A stretch of DNA of 34,243 nucleotides from an uncultured Collinsella sp. GTDB lineage: Bacteria > Actinomycetota > Coriobacteriia > Coriobacteriales > Coriobacteriaceae. Position numbers and translations under genes: made by a program. This document shows positions 7,630 to 16,047 of the stretch, piece after piece (the first letter of the stretch is position 1; every line of letters starts with the position of its first letter). Below the pieces are notes generated by a model. It made no database searches. It saw only the letters and a list, made by a program, of their open reading frames with translations, and had not been told where the DNA came from. The DNA is taken from the NCBI GenBank assembly GCA_900544645.1, contig UQWG01000018.1, forward strand, positions 1 through 34,243, written 5' to 3'.

Positions 7630-8226
7630 CTAGTGATGCACCGGCGTCATGGTGCGCTCAAACAGTGCATCAACCACGTCGGCCATCTCGGGTCGACGCT
7701 CAAGATCGTGACCCGACTCCCACCAATTTGTGAACAGTCGAATAATGCCACCGGCGATAAACTCCGATGTTGTCTCGAGCGAAACGGGCGCCAGGGCATC
7801 CTCGGCAAGCACGTTCATCACACGCTCGCGAATGGAGCGGGCAATGCGGTCGCAAATAACGTTGGTCAACATGCCCGACATGCTGCTTGCCAAAATGTTA
7901 TCCATAAGCTGCTCGTGCGCCAAAATCAAATCCATGGCATCGTCCAAAATCGCGTGTCGAAGCGCGCGCACGTCCTCGGCAGACACTGCGCCGGCCTCAT
8001 CGGGCTGTTTTTGCGGCAAGCCCGTCATAAGCTCATCGATATAAAAGGCAAAGTAATCGTTTTTATCGCGAAAGTGCTTATAGAACGTCGTGCGGCGAAT
8101 CATGGCACGGTCGCAAAGCATGGCGACCGTCAGCTCCTCAAACCGATGCTCCTCGAGAAGCTCGGTGAAGGCATCGAACAGGGCGCGGTAGGTTTTCTTA
8201 ATGCGAAGGTCCACTGGTATCGCCAT
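7630..8226 (-). CDS. TetR/AcrR family transcriptional regulator
   Basis: A 198-residue protein with an N-terminal TetR helix-turn-helix: TYRALFDAFTELLEEHRFEE, then LTVAMLCDRAMIRRTTFYKHF (about residues 10-55), ending in the typical FYKHFxxKxxYF block. The rest is a helical ligand-binding and dimerisation domain with no recognised subfamily. The ATG at 8226 begins MAIPVDLRIKKTY, close to the usual start of the fold. The stop lies three bases from the 3' end of tRNA-Ser. It is divergent from lemA and may control lemA or itself, but no adjacent transporter or enzyme gives a clear target. Confidence 0.88.
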   Translation of the reverse strand: MAIPVDLRIKKTYRALFDAFTELLEEHRFEELTVAMLCDRAMIRRTTFYKHFRDKNDYFAFYIDELMTGLPQKQPDEAGAVSAEDVRALRHAILDDAMDLILAHEQLMDNILASSMSGMLTNVICDRIARSIRERVMNVLAEDALAPVSLETTSEFIAGGIIRLFTNWWESGHDLERRPEMADVVDALFERTMTPVHH

Positions 8227-8334
8227 CCTCAGGGCAAAGACAACACTCGTCAATCTGTCGCATATCTTACACCTGTACCTCGCGCGCTTTGCCCCGGTGC
8301 CAACCCCGCCGAAAACACAACGCTTACCGGAAAG

Positions 8335-8364
8335 TTCGGCACGGCAAAACGTTGCGGGTATACT
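8335..8364 (+). promoter_or_regulatory. Probable lemA promoter
   Basis: TATACT (8359-8364) is a good -10 box preceded by CGGG. A weak -35 (TTCGGC, 8335-8340) lies 18 bases upstream. The leader to the ATG at 8426 is about 55 bases. Confidence 0.45.
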
Positions 8365-8425
8365 AGTAGCGTTATACCAACGGCAGCTGGCGCATGCCGC
8401 CGCGGCCATTCGAAACGGAGACATC

Positions 8426-8977
8426 ATGATTACCGTCATCATCGGCATCGTTGTTGTCATTGTGATTGTCTGCGCCATCGCCGGCATCTACAACAACATG
8501 GTCACCAAGCGTAACCGCATCGATAACGCCTGGCAGAACATCGATACGCAGTTGCAGCGCCGCAACGACCTGATCCCCAACCTGGTCGAGACCGTCAAGG
8601 GCTACGCCAAGCACGAGCAGGAGACGCTCTCCGCCGTGATCAGCGCGCGTAACACCGCCGTCAAGGCCACCACGCCCGAGGCAAAGATGGAAGCCGACAA
8701 CGTGCTGACCGGTGCGCTGCGTCAGCTCTTCGCCGTAGCCGAGGCCTATCCCGATCTTAAGGCAAACACCAACTTTACGCAGCTGCAGGCATCGCTCGAG
8801 GATACCGAGAACAAGATTAGCTATGCACGCCAGAGCTACAACGATTGCGTGCTCAGCTACAATAACGCCATTCAGACGTTCCCGGCTGTCATCTTTGCCG
8901 GCATCTTCCAGTTTAAGGAGCGCCAGGGCTTCGAGGCCGCCGAAGCAGCCCGCCAGGCCCCGACCGTCAAGTTCTAA
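8426..8977 (+). CDS. lemA: LemA family protein
   Basis: A 183-residue membrane-anchored protein. Residues 2-24 are a hydrophobic N-terminal helix (VIIGIVVVIVIVCAIAGIY), followed by the conserved LemA core NRIDNAWQNIDTQLQRRNDL, IPNLVETVKGYAKHE, and later ENKISYARQSYND and the terminal PAVIFAGIFQF. The bulk is an antiparallel helical bundle expected outside the membrane. The molecular role of LemA is poorly defined; in many genomes it is linked to a TPM-domain (YgcG) protein, absent here. The ATG at 8426 follows ACGGAG with good spacing. An intrinsic terminator follows at 9021-9052, so it is monocistronic. Confidence 0.93.
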   Translation: MITVIIGIVVVIVIVCAIAGIYNNMVTKRNRIDNAWQNIDTQLQRRNDLIPNLVETVKGYAKHEQETLSAVISARNTAVKATTPEAKMEADNVLTGALRQLFAVAEAYPDLKANTNFTQLQASLEDTENKISYARQSYNDCVLSYNNAIQTFPAVIFAGIFQFKERQGFEAAEAARQAPTVKF

Positions 8978-9020
8978 CAATCACGGCCGAGTCTTAAGCC
9001 AGTTCATCAACCCTTTAGGG

Positions 9021-9052
9021 TCCAAGGCACAAACCTTGGGCCCTTTTCTTAT
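9021..9052 (+). terminator. lemA intrinsic terminator
   Basis: GGGTCCAAGG (9021-9030) pairs with CCTTGGGCCC (9037-9046) across a six-base loop, one G-U pair, followed by TTTTCTT. It lies 44 bases after the lemA stop. Confidence 0.9.
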
Positions 9053-9135
9053 CCACGCACAACGCGCGGCCAATAGACCGCGCACCATCTTTATTCAGAT
9101 TAATCATTGCCCGTTGTGACATCGCCGAACCCGCA

Positions 9136-9260
9136 GGGCAGAGAGCAAGTTCCCTCCCGGCGCACTCCGCAGGACGCAAGAAGCCCTCGCCGCACGAAGT
9201 GCGCAGCGAGGGCTTCTTGCATGTCCGAGGACGCGCCGGGAGGGAACTTGCTCTCTGCCC
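9136..9260. repeat. Nested near-perfect 125-base palindrome
   Basis: Outer arms 9136-9163 and 9233-9260 are perfect 28-base inverted copies. Inside, 9176-9190 and 9206-9220 are perfect 15-base copies, closed by CGCAC-GAA-GTGCG (9191-9203). The few bases between also largely pair, so the whole folds into one long hairpin. It sits between the convergent lemA and ilvE genes. There is no T-run on either side, so it is not a simple terminator. Confidence 0.85.
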
Positions 9261-9276
9261 GGATAGGTAAGACAGC

Positions 9277-10329
9277 TTACGCGACGGTGTAAACCCAGTT
9301 GTGCTTGTCCTCGACAGCACCAGACTGGATGCCAGTCAGAGTCTCGCGGAGCTTCTTCATCACGGGGCCGATCTCGGTGTAGCCAGCCGGGAAGGTCACG
9401 GTCTCATCGGCACCATAGACCTTGTTGTCGATCTCGCCAACCGGGGAGATGACGGCAGCGGTGCCGCACAGGCCGCACTCCACAAAGGTGCCGGCCTTGA
9501 CCTCGGCCCACTCGACGGGACGCTGATCGACGGTCATACCCAGGTCCTGAGCAACCTGAACGAGCGAACGACGGGTGATGGAGGGCAGGATGGAGTCGGT
9601 GTGCGACTGCGGAACGACGAGCGCGCCGTCCTCCTTCACGAACAGGACGTTGGCGCCGCCGGTCTCCTCGACATAGGTGCGGGACTCGGAGTCGAGATAC
9701 AGGTTCTCGGCATAGCCCTCGCGATGGGCCTCCATCGTGGGCTTGAGGGACATGGCGTAGTTCAGGCCGGCCTTGATGTTGCCGGTGCCGTGCGGTGCGG
9801 CGCGGTCGTACTCGGAAACGCGCAGCTTGACGGGCTTGAGGCCGCCCTTAAAGTACGGACCGACCGGGGTCACGAGGATGCGGAACGTGTACTCAGGAGC
9901 GGGAGCCACGCCGATCACGTCACCGGAACCGATCATAAACGGACGCACGTACAGGGTCGCGCCGGAGCCGAAGGGCGGAACCCAGGCGGCGTTGGCAGAA
10001 ACGACCTGCTTGACGGCCTCAACGAACTTGTCCTTGGGGAACGGGGGCATCTCGAGGCGCTGGGCAGAGTTATACATGCGCTCGGCGTTCATGTCGGGAC
10101 GGAAGCAGACGATGCTACCGTCCTCGGCGGTGTAGGCCTTCAGGCCCTCAAAGACCTCCTGGCAGTAATGGAAGATGCCGCCGCACTCGGAGACGTGCAG
10201 GGTGTGGTCGGTGGTCAGGCCGCCCTCGTCCCACTCGCCATCCTTCCAATGAGCCTCGTAGCTGTAATCGGTCTTCATGTAGCCAAAGCCGAGGCTACCC
10301 CAATCGATATCCTTCTTCTCGACAGTCAT
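9277..10329 (-). CDS. ilvE: Branched-chain amino acid aminotransferase
   Basis: A 350-residue fold-type IV PLP enzyme that interconverts Leu, Ile and Val with their 2-oxo acids, using glutamate/2-oxoglutarate. Conserved features: QEVFEGLKAY (57-66), YVRPFMIGSG (127-136), the Schiff-base lysine Lys186 in GTGNIKAGLNYA, EETGGANVLF (221-230), and the GTAA motif in CGLCGTAAVISP that contacts the PLP phosphate. Length matches the BCAT-II (eukaryote-like/actinobacterial) subgroup rather than the about 305-residue E. coli IlvE. The ATG at 10329 follows AAGGAG seven bases upstream; the frame stays open to 10479 without a better start. It is monocistronic, with a leader of about 150 bases if the -10 at 10483-10488 is used. 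No T-box or leader peptide was recognised. Confidence 0.95.
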   Translation of the reverse strand: MTVEKKDIDWGSLGFGYMKTDYSYEAHWKDGEWDEGGLTTDHTLHVSECGGIFHYCQEVFEGLKAYTAEDGSIVCFRPDMNAERMYNSAQRLEMPPFPKDKFVEAVKQVVSANAAWVPPFGSGATLYVRPFMIGSGDVIGVAPAPEYTFRILVTPVGPYFKGGLKPVKLRVSEYDRAAPHGTGNIKAGLNYAMSLKPTMEAHREGYAENLYLDSESRTYVEETGGANVLFVKEDGALVVPQSHTDSILPSITRRSLVQVAQDLGMTVDQRPVEWAEVKAGTFVECGLCGTAAVISPVGEIDNKVYGADETVTFPAGYTEIGPVMKKLRETLTGIQSGAVEDKHNWVYTVA

Positions 10330-10482
10330 ATGTCGCTCCTTACATACACAGTTGCAAACTCGCGAACCCGCACGCAAGGACCGAGGCCGGCCGCGTCGCA
10401 ACGTCACACGCCCGGAGCGTAGAGCCGGACGGGACACGCAAACGGCATCAAAGCCGATGGCACGTCGATTCGCATGCACGAG

Positions 10483-10488
10483 ATTGTA
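10483..10488 (-). promoter_or_regulatory. Possible ilvE -10 box
   Basis: TACAAT on the minus strand, with only a poor TTTTAT at the -35 position (10506-10511). It would give a G+C-rich leader of about 145 bases. An A/T-rich stretch upstream (10508-10550) could aid promoter strength. Confidence 0.35.
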
Positions 10489-10545
10489 CTCCCCGTACGC
10501 GTCTGATAAAACGCTTTTCTTTAACTAAGTAAAGTATTTTCATTT

Positions 10546-10590
10546 GACCGAAACTAAAGAGGCCCGCCACCGTAAGCGGTGACGGGCCTC
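10546..10590 (-). terminator. Terminator of the DedA gene
   Basis: GAGGCCCG-CCACCG (10559-10572) pairs with CGGTG-ACGGGCCTC (10577-10590) around TAAG. On the minus strand it is followed by TTTAGTTT, a weak U-tract. It lies 28 bases after the stop at 10619. Confidence 0.7.
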
Positions 10591-10618
10591 AACTGCACGG
10601 CTTGCGCGCCGGCTCGAG

Positions 10619-11266
10619 CTAAGCGTTCTTTTTGCCCAGCTTAGCCTTAACCAGACCGACCACGGTCGGGATGATCGACACGGCAACGATGCCGATAATC
10701 AGCAGCTCAAAGTGCTCCTGCACAAAGGGGATGCCGCCAAAGAAGTAGCCCAGCAGTGTAAAGAGCGTTGACCAGGTAATGCCACCCAGCACGTTAAAGA
10801 TGACAAAGTTGCGCCAGTGCATGCCGCCCATGCCGGCGATAAAGGGCACAAAGGTGCGGATAAACGGGAAGAAGCGACCCAGGAAGATGGCCAGGTGACC
10901 CCACTTGTCCAAGAAATCCTCGGACTTTTTGATGCGCTCGGGCGTCATGGCCTTGACCTTGCCCGAAGCGATAATCTTTTTGCCAAAGAAGTGACCGATC
11001 ATAAAGTTGCACTGATCGCCCAAGATGGCAGCAGCCCATGCGACGGCCAGCAGTGCCACGATGTTAAAACCACCGTTGTGGGCAAAGAAGCCCGAAGCGA
11101 ACAGCAGCGAATCGCCGGGAAGGAACGGGAAGAACACCACGCCCGTCTCGATAAAGATGATCAGGAACACGCAGCCGTAGGCCATAAGCGGGCCGGCGGC
11201 GATCCAGCTGGCGATCGCGGTGCGCGGATCTTTGAGCAGCTCGGCGATAAAATTGATGAAACCCAT
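10619..11266 (-). CDS. DedA family membrane protein
   Basis: A 215-residue polytopic membrane protein of the DedA/VTT (SNARE-associated) family. Diagnostic motifs: FIETGVVFFPFLPGDSLLF (about 37-55), GDQCNFMIGHFFGKK, and GRFFPFIRTFVPFIAGMGG (about 128-146) with the conserved arginines, then two further helices. Members act in undecaprenyl phosphate or phospholipid recycling and membrane homeostasis; the specific substrate cannot be told from sequence. The ATG at 11266 (MGFINFIAELLKD) follows GAGAGG about nine bases upstream. It is monocistronic with a terminator at 10546-10590, and divergent from cysE. Confidence 0.92.
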   Translation of the reverse strand: MGFINFIAELLKDPRTAIASWIAAGPLMAYGCVFLIIFIETGVVFFPFLPGDSLLFASGFFAHNGGFNIVALLAVAWAAAILGDQCNFMIGHFFGKKIIASGKVKAMTPERIKKSEDFLDKWGHLAIFLGRFFPFIRTFVPFIAGMGGMHWRNFVIFNVLGGITWSTLFTLLGYFFGGIPFVQEHFELLIIGIVAVSIIPTVVGLVKAKLGKKNA

Positions 11267-11420
11267 GAAGTAAAACCTCTCAGTTGTGGGCGCGGATACG
11301 TCCAAGTTGACCAGTATACGGTTGCGGCGCCCCCTCGTGCGCAACCCCACAAAAGCATGACTCCATTACCAGCAAGTTTGCATAACTGACACCTGTCGTG
11401 CAATGCCGCCAAGAATGTCC

Positions 11421-11448
11421 TTCCTAATCCCTAGCGAATCGCTATACT
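11421..11448 (+). promoter_or_regulatory. Probable cysE promoter with small palindrome
   Basis: TATACT (11443-11448) is a good -10 box; TTCCTA (11421-11426) is a weak -35 at 16 bases. The spacer and -10 overlap the palindrome AGCGA-A-TCGCT, a possible operator. The leader is about 35 bases to the GTG. Confidence 0.4.
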
Positions 11449-11489
11449 TTATTGAATCGCATTGCCATGGCGCTAAGGGAGGGCGGCCG

Positions 11490-12194
11490 GTGAGCTTTAT
11501 CAATACCATTCGCGAGGACATCAAGACCGTCCAAGCGCAGGACCCCGCCGCGCAAAACGGTCTTGTCATTTTCCTTTCGTACCCCGGCCTGCACGCCAAG
11601 TGGAACCACGTGCCCGAGCACTGGCTCTGGGAGCATGGACATCGCTCGCTCGCCCGCGTGCTCTCGCAGCTCACCCGTCATATCACCGGCGTCGAGATTC
11701 ATCCCGCCGCACAGATCGGCAAGCACTTCTTTATCGACCACGCCATGGGCGTCGTCATCGGCGAGACCACCGTCGTGGGCGACAACTGCGTGCTCTACCA
11801 GGGCGTCACGCTCGGCGGTACCGGCAACGAGACCGGCAAACGCCACCCAACGCTCGGCGATAACGTCACCGTGGGCACGGGCGCCAAGGTGCTCGGCAAC
11901 ATCCGCATCGGCAACAACGTCAAGATCGGCGGCAACTCGGTCGTCGTTAAGGACGTGCCCGACAACTGCACCGTTGTTGGCGTGCCGGGACGCATCATCA
12001 AGCGCAACGGCTGCCGCGTGTTCGAGGAGAGCTTCGATGCCAAGCGGCATCGCGAGTACATGCCCGACGATGCCGCCGAGCAATCCGCGCTCAACCGTCA
12101 AGGCATCACCGAGAATGCCCGCCGCGTCAAGGAACTCGAGCGAGAGGTGGCCGAGCTCAAGGCCCTCGTCGCCAAGCTCGCGGACGAACGCTAG
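11490..12194 (+). CDS. cysE: Serine O-acetyltransferase
   Basis: A 234-residue left-handed beta-helix acetyltransferase that makes O-acetylserine for cysteine synthesis. The hexapeptide-repeat region runs from about residue 68 (GVEIHPAAQIG) to 165 (VVGVPGRIIK), with the catalytic-region motifs FIDHAMGVVIGETTVVGDN and GVTLGGTGNETGKRHPT. The N-terminal helical domain is short, as in Gram-positive SATs. The tail after residue 170 ends in a coiled coil (VKELEREVAELKALVAKL), which is unusual and could mediate oligomerisation or replace the cysteine-synthase-binding tail. The start is a GTG with AGGGAGGG upstream; an in-frame ATG further up lacks such a site. No cysK is adjacent. A terminator follows at 12231-12270. 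Confidence 0.92.
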   Translation: MSFINTIREDIKTVQAQDPAAQNGLVIFLSYPGLHAKWNHVPEHWLWEHGHRSLARVLSQLTRHITGVEIHPAAQIGKHFFIDHAMGVVIGETTVVGDNCVLYQGVTLGGTGNETGKRHPTLGDNVTVGTGAKVLGNIRIGNNVKIGGNSVVVKDVPDNCTVVGVPGRIIKRNGCRVFEESFDAKRHREYMPDDAAEQSALNRQGITENARRVKELEREVAELKALVAKLADER

Positions 12195-12230
12195 AGGCGG
12201 ACGACCACCGACAACATTGACGCCAACGCA

Positions 12231-12270
12231 AAGGCGCGCCAGAGGATTCACCCCCGGCGCGCCTTATTTG
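12231..12270 (+). terminator. cysE terminator
   Basis: AAGGCGCGCC (12231-12240) pairs with GGCGCGCCTT (12256-12265), then ATTTGT. The loop is 15 bases. It lies 36 bases after the cysE stop. Confidence 0.75.
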
Positions 12271-12272
12271 TG

Positions 12273-12303
12273 ATGTGGCAAAGAGACTGTCCCTTTGTCA
12301 CAT
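12273..12303. repeat. Short palindromic repeat with GACTGTCC core
   Basis: ATGTGGCAAAG (12273-12283) pairs with CTTTGTCACAT (12293-12303) with one G-U pair; the centre is AGACTGTCC. It shares layout and core with the repeat at 30870-30900. Its right edge coincides with the last base of the stop codon of the minus-strand ABC gene. Confidence 0.7.
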
Positions 12304-14309
12304 TATGCGAACTGGCTCAGATAGAGGTCGGCGTAGGCACCCTCGGCAGCCAGCAGCTCCTTATGCGTGCCCTGCTCGATAATGTTGCCGTGGTCCATGA
12401 CCAAGATCAGGTCGGCATCCACGATCGTCGACAGGCGATGCGCGATCACAAAGCTCGTGCGCCCGCGCATGAGCGCGTCCATGGCGCGGCCGATAGCAAG
12501 CTCGGTGCGCGTGTCCACGCTTGAGGTCGCCTCGTCCAGGATGAGAATCGCCGGGTTGTTGAGCAGCACGCGCGCAATGGTCAGCAACTGGCGCTGGCCC
12601 TGGCTGATGCTTTCGGCATCGTTGGCCACGCGCGTGTCGTAGCCCTGCGGCATGGTGCGCACGAAGAAGTCGACCTGCGCGGCACGAGCGGCGGCCACAA
12701 TTTCGTCGCGCGTTGCCTCGGGGCAGCCGTAGGCGATGTTTTCGGCAATCGTGCCATCGAATAGCCAGGCGTCTTGCAGCACCATGCCAAACTGCTGACG
12801 TAGCTCGCCGCGATCCATGCGGCTCGTATCCACGCCGTCGAGCGTAATACGCCCGCCGTCAATCTCGTAGAAGCGCATGAGCAGGTTGATGAGCGTCGTC
12901 TTGCCTGCGCCCGTGGTTCCCACCACCGCGATCTTCTGGCCCGGCTCGGCAGTAAACGACACGTCGCGCATAAGCGGCTTGTCGGGCGAATAACCAAAGC
13001 GCACATGCTCAAAGGAGACACGGCCCTCGACCTTGCCCGGCAGCTTGGCGGCCTCGTCCGGCAGCGGATCGGCCTCCATCTCGGGCTCATCGAGCAGGTC
13101 GAACACGCGCTCCGCACTCGCCAGCGCGCTCTGCAGCGAGTTGAAGGTAAACGACAGCTGCGTCATGGGCTCAGATGCCTCGTAGATAAACTGGAAGAAC
13201 GCCTGGAACACGCCGACGGTCATGTGGCCGGCAACCAGCATACTGCAGCCCACAATCGCAATCACGATCTGTGCCAGGCGGCCGATAAAGCGCACCGCGG
13301 GGCCGACGGCGTTAATCATAAAGTCGGCCTTGGCACTCACGCGTGCCAGCTCGCCCGAGGCCTGGTGCACCTCGGCAGAACTTTGGCGCTCGCGGTTAAA
13401 CGCGCGAATCACCAGACGGCCCGAGTAGCCTTCCTCGACCGCACTCGTAATCTTGGACACCCACTCTTGGCGCTCACCGGTTACGTCATGCGTGCGGCGC
13501 GAGACCACCTTGGTCACCAGCAGCGACAACGCCGTAAAGAACAAAAAGACCAGCGTAAGTGGCACGCTAAACACGAACATCACGCTCACGGCGCCCACCA
13601 CGGTACCGATCGACACCAGAAGCTGCAGCAAGCCGCGCTGCATGCTCTCGGACATCTTGTCCAAGTCGTTGGTCGCACGGCTGACGACCTCACCGGGACG
13701 ATGCGCGTCAAAAAAGGCAAGCGGCAGACGGTTGAGCTTTTGTGCGATGCGGTTGCGTAGGCACAGGTTGAGGCGTTCGGCAACGCTCGACATCAAAAAG
13801 CTCTGGAGCGCGTAGAACGAGGCAGCGGCCGTCCAGATCATAAAGTAGATGAAGATGGTCCTGCCGCAGTTCTCCCAGGTGATGTTGAAGGTGGTGTCGT
13901 TGGCAAACGCCACCTGAATGTGGCTCCACAGCTCATCGATCACGCGGGCGCTATATGCCGGCGCAGCAGTGTTAAAGATGGCATAGAACACAATGCTCGC
14001 GAACACGATATAGAAGCGCCAATGGTCGCCGGCAGCCTCGCTCCACAGGCGGCGCACCGTCGCCCAGGTATCTCGAGGCGTCTCGTCCTCGTCTTCATCG
14101 TCCACGTCGCGCATACGCTCTGCCTCGGCGCGGGCGCGCTCGTCCTCGGCACGTTCGTTTTCCTCGTAGAGCGCTTGGCGGCGAGCCTCGCGCTCGGCTG
14201 CAGCCTTGGCGGCGTCATCCAGCTCGGGTGCCACGGCAGCCGTTTCCTCGACCAGTCCCGCGGCAGCGGCGTCATCAACGCCGCCCTGCTTCTTGAGCTC
14301 CTCGGTCAT
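12303..14309 (-). CDS. ABC exporter half-transporter with charged N-terminal extension
   Basis: A 668-residue ABCB-type half exporter. Residues 1-95 are an unusual, strongly charged Ala/Glu/Arg/Asp-rich segment (coiled-coil or disordered) not found in ordinary members. The membrane domain follows (about 100-400), then the nucleotide domain with Walker A GTTGAGKTT near residue 465, Q-loop GMVLQDAW, signature ISQGQ, Walker B ILILDEATS with catalytic Glu, and switch VIAHRLST. It is the competent subunit of a heterodimer with the upstream gene. The ATG at 14309 is preferred because GGGAGG lies eight bases upstream; it begins one base after the partner's stop. Last gene of the MarR-ABC-ABC operon. 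Substrate unknown; a MarR-controlled pair suggests inducible efflux of a toxic compound. Confidence 0.93.
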   Translation of the reverse strand: MTEELKKQGGVDDAAAAGLVEETAAVAPELDDAAKAAAEREARRQALYEENERAEDERARAEAERMRDVDDEDEDETPRDTWATVRRLWSEAAGDHWRFYIVFASIVFYAIFNTAAPAYSARVIDELWSHIQVAFANDTTFNITWENCGRTIFIYFMIWTAAASFYALQSFLMSSVAERLNLCLRNRIAQKLNRLPLAFFDAHRPGEVVSRATNDLDKMSESMQRGLLQLLVSIGTVVGAVSVMFVFSVPLTLVFLFFTALSLLVTKVVSRRTHDVTGERQEWVSKITSAVEEGYSGRLVIRAFNRERQSSAEVHQASGELARVSAKADFMINAVGPAVRFIGRLAQIVIAIVGCSMLVAGHMTVGVFQAFFQFIYEASEPMTQLSFTFNSLQSALASAERVFDLLDEPEMEADPLPDEAAKLPGKVEGRVSFEHVRFGYSPDKPLMRDVSFTAEPGQKIAVVGTTGAGKTTLINLLMRFYEIDGGRITLDGVDTSRMDRGELRQQFGMVLQDAWLFDGTIAENIAYGCPEATRDEIVAAARAAQVDFFVRTMPQGYDTRVANDAESISQGQRQLLTIARVLLNNPAILILDEATSSVDTRTELAIGRAMDALMRGRTSFVIAHRLSTIVDADLILVMDHGNIIEQGTHKELLAAEGAYADLYLSQFA

Positions 14310-14310
14310 G

Positions 14311-16047
14311 CTACTCACCTCCCTTCATCTGCGATTCCGCGATGGCGCGGTACACCTCGCAGGTTTCCATAAGCTCGCCATGCGTGCCCAGACCCACAAC
14401 CTCGCCATCCTTGAGCACCACGATCTGGTCGGCATGCAGAATGGTCGAGACACGCTGCGCAATGATGAGCACCGCGGCATCGCGCGTTTCGTCCTGCAGC
14501 GCATGGCGCAGGGCCGCATCGGTCTTGAAGTCCAGGGCCGAAAAGCTATCGTCGAAGATATACAGATCGGCATGCTTCATGAGCGCACGGGCGATTGCCA
14601 AACGCTGGCGCTGGCCGCCCGAAAAGTTCGTACCGCCCTGCGCCACCGGGGTATCGAGCCCCTGCGGTTGGTCGAGTACAAAGGTGCTCTGGGCAACCTC
14701 AAGCGCGTGAAGCATGTCGCCCTCGGTCGCGCCTTCGTTACCAAAGCGAAGGTTGCTCGCCACCGTGCCCGAGAACAGCCACGCCTTCTGCGGCACATAG
14801 GCAATGCGCCCGCGGATTTCGTCTTGCGCAAGCTCGCGCAGGTCCACACCATTCAGGCGAATGGAGCCCTTGGTGGCATCGTGGAAGCGCAGCAGAAGCT
14901 TTGCCACCGTCGATTTGCCCGAGCCTGTCGAGCCAACGATCGCAGTCGTCTGACCGCGACGGCAGGAAAAGCTCAGGTCGCACAGGGTGTCCTCGTCGGC
15001 ATCGTCAAAGCGAAACGACATGTGATCGAACACGGCAACCGCATCGACCCCGTCCTTTGAGTCGGACGCGGCCGCATCAAGCGTACGCTGGCCATCGACG
15101 ATGCTCGGCTCAATCTCCAGCACTTGGTGTGCACGGCTTAGGCATGCCGCGGCACGCGGAAGCGTCAGCACCACCATCTGGGCCATCATCACAAAGAACA
15201 GGATCAGAATTGCATACTCCAGCACCGCCGAGATACTCGCAATCTGCATGGCGTGGGCGCCTACGCGGTTGCCGCCCACCCACAGCACCGCCACCTCGGC
15301 GATGTTCATCAAAAAGAAGCTTGAGCTGTCGAGGCCCACAAACAGGTGGTTGACTTTGATGGCGTTGGCGGCGTAGTCGCTAAATACCTCGTCCAGGCGC
15401 TGCTCCTCGTGGCGCTCCTTGTTAAACGCACGGATGACGCGCACGCCCACAATATTCTCGCGCAGTACCACGTTCATGCGGTCGATAAAGCCCTGTAGGC
15501 GCATAAAAATCGGCGCGGCGTTAGCCACCGTAAAGACCGCCGCCACCAGCACAATCGCAACGACTACGCCCAAAAGCGTGCCCATGGCGGGATCGATAAA
15601 CCAGGCGAAGATGATGCCCGCCACAGCCAAAAACGGCACGGGCAGCACCAGCTGAATCGTCTGCAGAATCGCCTGCTGAATCACGTTGATGTCGTTGAGC
15701 GAGCGCGTGATCATCGATCCGGTGCCAAAGCGCTCAAAATCGCTGGCCGCGAGCTCGAGCGATTTGTCGTACACGGCATTGCGGATATCGCAAGCCACGT
15801 TGGCGGCCAGGCGCGCCGAAAGATAGCAGCCCAGCACCGTGCCGCCGCTAGCCATGCTAGTCGCGATAAACATGTATAGGCCGTTGCGTAAAATGTAGTC
15901 GACATCGCCCGTGGTAATACCGGTGTTGACCATGTTCGCCAGCATCGTGGGAACCAACAGCGTACCGACGTTATCCACCAGCAGCACCAGCAGCGTCACT
16001 GCGACAAGCCCTCGATATGGCTTTAGAAACCTCATTAACAGTCGCAC
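14311..16047 (-). CDS. ABC exporter half-transporter, degenerate-site subunit
   Basis: A 578-residue half exporter. Six membrane helices lie in residues 10-305. The nucleotide domain has Walker A GSTGSGKST near residue 376, Q-loop AYVPQKAW, normal signature FSGGQ, but Walker B LYIFDDSFS (Asp for the catalytic Glu) and switch IAQRVST (Gln for His). It therefore forms the non-hydrolysing site in the heterodimer. The start is either GTG 16047 (MRLLMRFLKPYR, usual family length, AGGTGAG upstream) or ATG 16035, which overlaps the MarR stop as TAATG. Both imply translational coupling to the regulator. It is the paralogue of the gene at 2961-4826. Confidence 0.92.
   Translation of the reverse strand: MRLLMRFLKPYRGLVAVTLLVLLVDNVGTLLVPTMLANMVNTGITTGDVDYILRNGLYMFIATSMASGGTVLGCYLSARLAANVACDIRNAVYDKSLELAASDFERFGTGSMITRSLNDINVIQQAILQTIQLVLPVPFLAVAGIIFAWFIDPAMGTLLGVVVAIVLVAAVFTVANAAPIFMRLQGFIDRMNVVLRENIVGVRVIRAFNKERHEEQRLDEVFSDYAANAIKVNHLFVGLDSSSFFLMNIAEVAVLWVGGNRVGAHAMQIASISAVLEYAILILFFVMMAQMVVLTLPRAAACLSRAHQVLEIEPSIVDGQRTLDAAASDSKDGVDAVAVFDHMSFRFDDADEDTLCDLSFSCRRGQTTAIVGSTGSGKSTVAKLLLRFHDATKGSIRLNGVDLRELAQDEIRGRIAYVPQKAWLFSGTVASNLRFGNEGATEGDMLHALEVAQSTFVLDQPQGLDTPVAQGGTNFSGGQRQRLAIARALMKHADLYIFDDSFSALDFKTDAALRHALQDETRDAAVLIIAQRVSTILHADQIVVLKDGEVVGLGTHGELMETCEVYRAIAESQMKGGE

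Noticed and set aside
7318..8514. 398-codon plus-strand open frame across tRNA-Ser
   Set aside because: It passes through a tRNA gene and is antisense to tadA and the TetR gene; composition is shadow-like.
10330..10483. T-box or leader-peptide attenuator before ilvE
   Set aside because: No T-box sequence, no run of branched-chain codons and no terminator/antiterminator pair could be seen.
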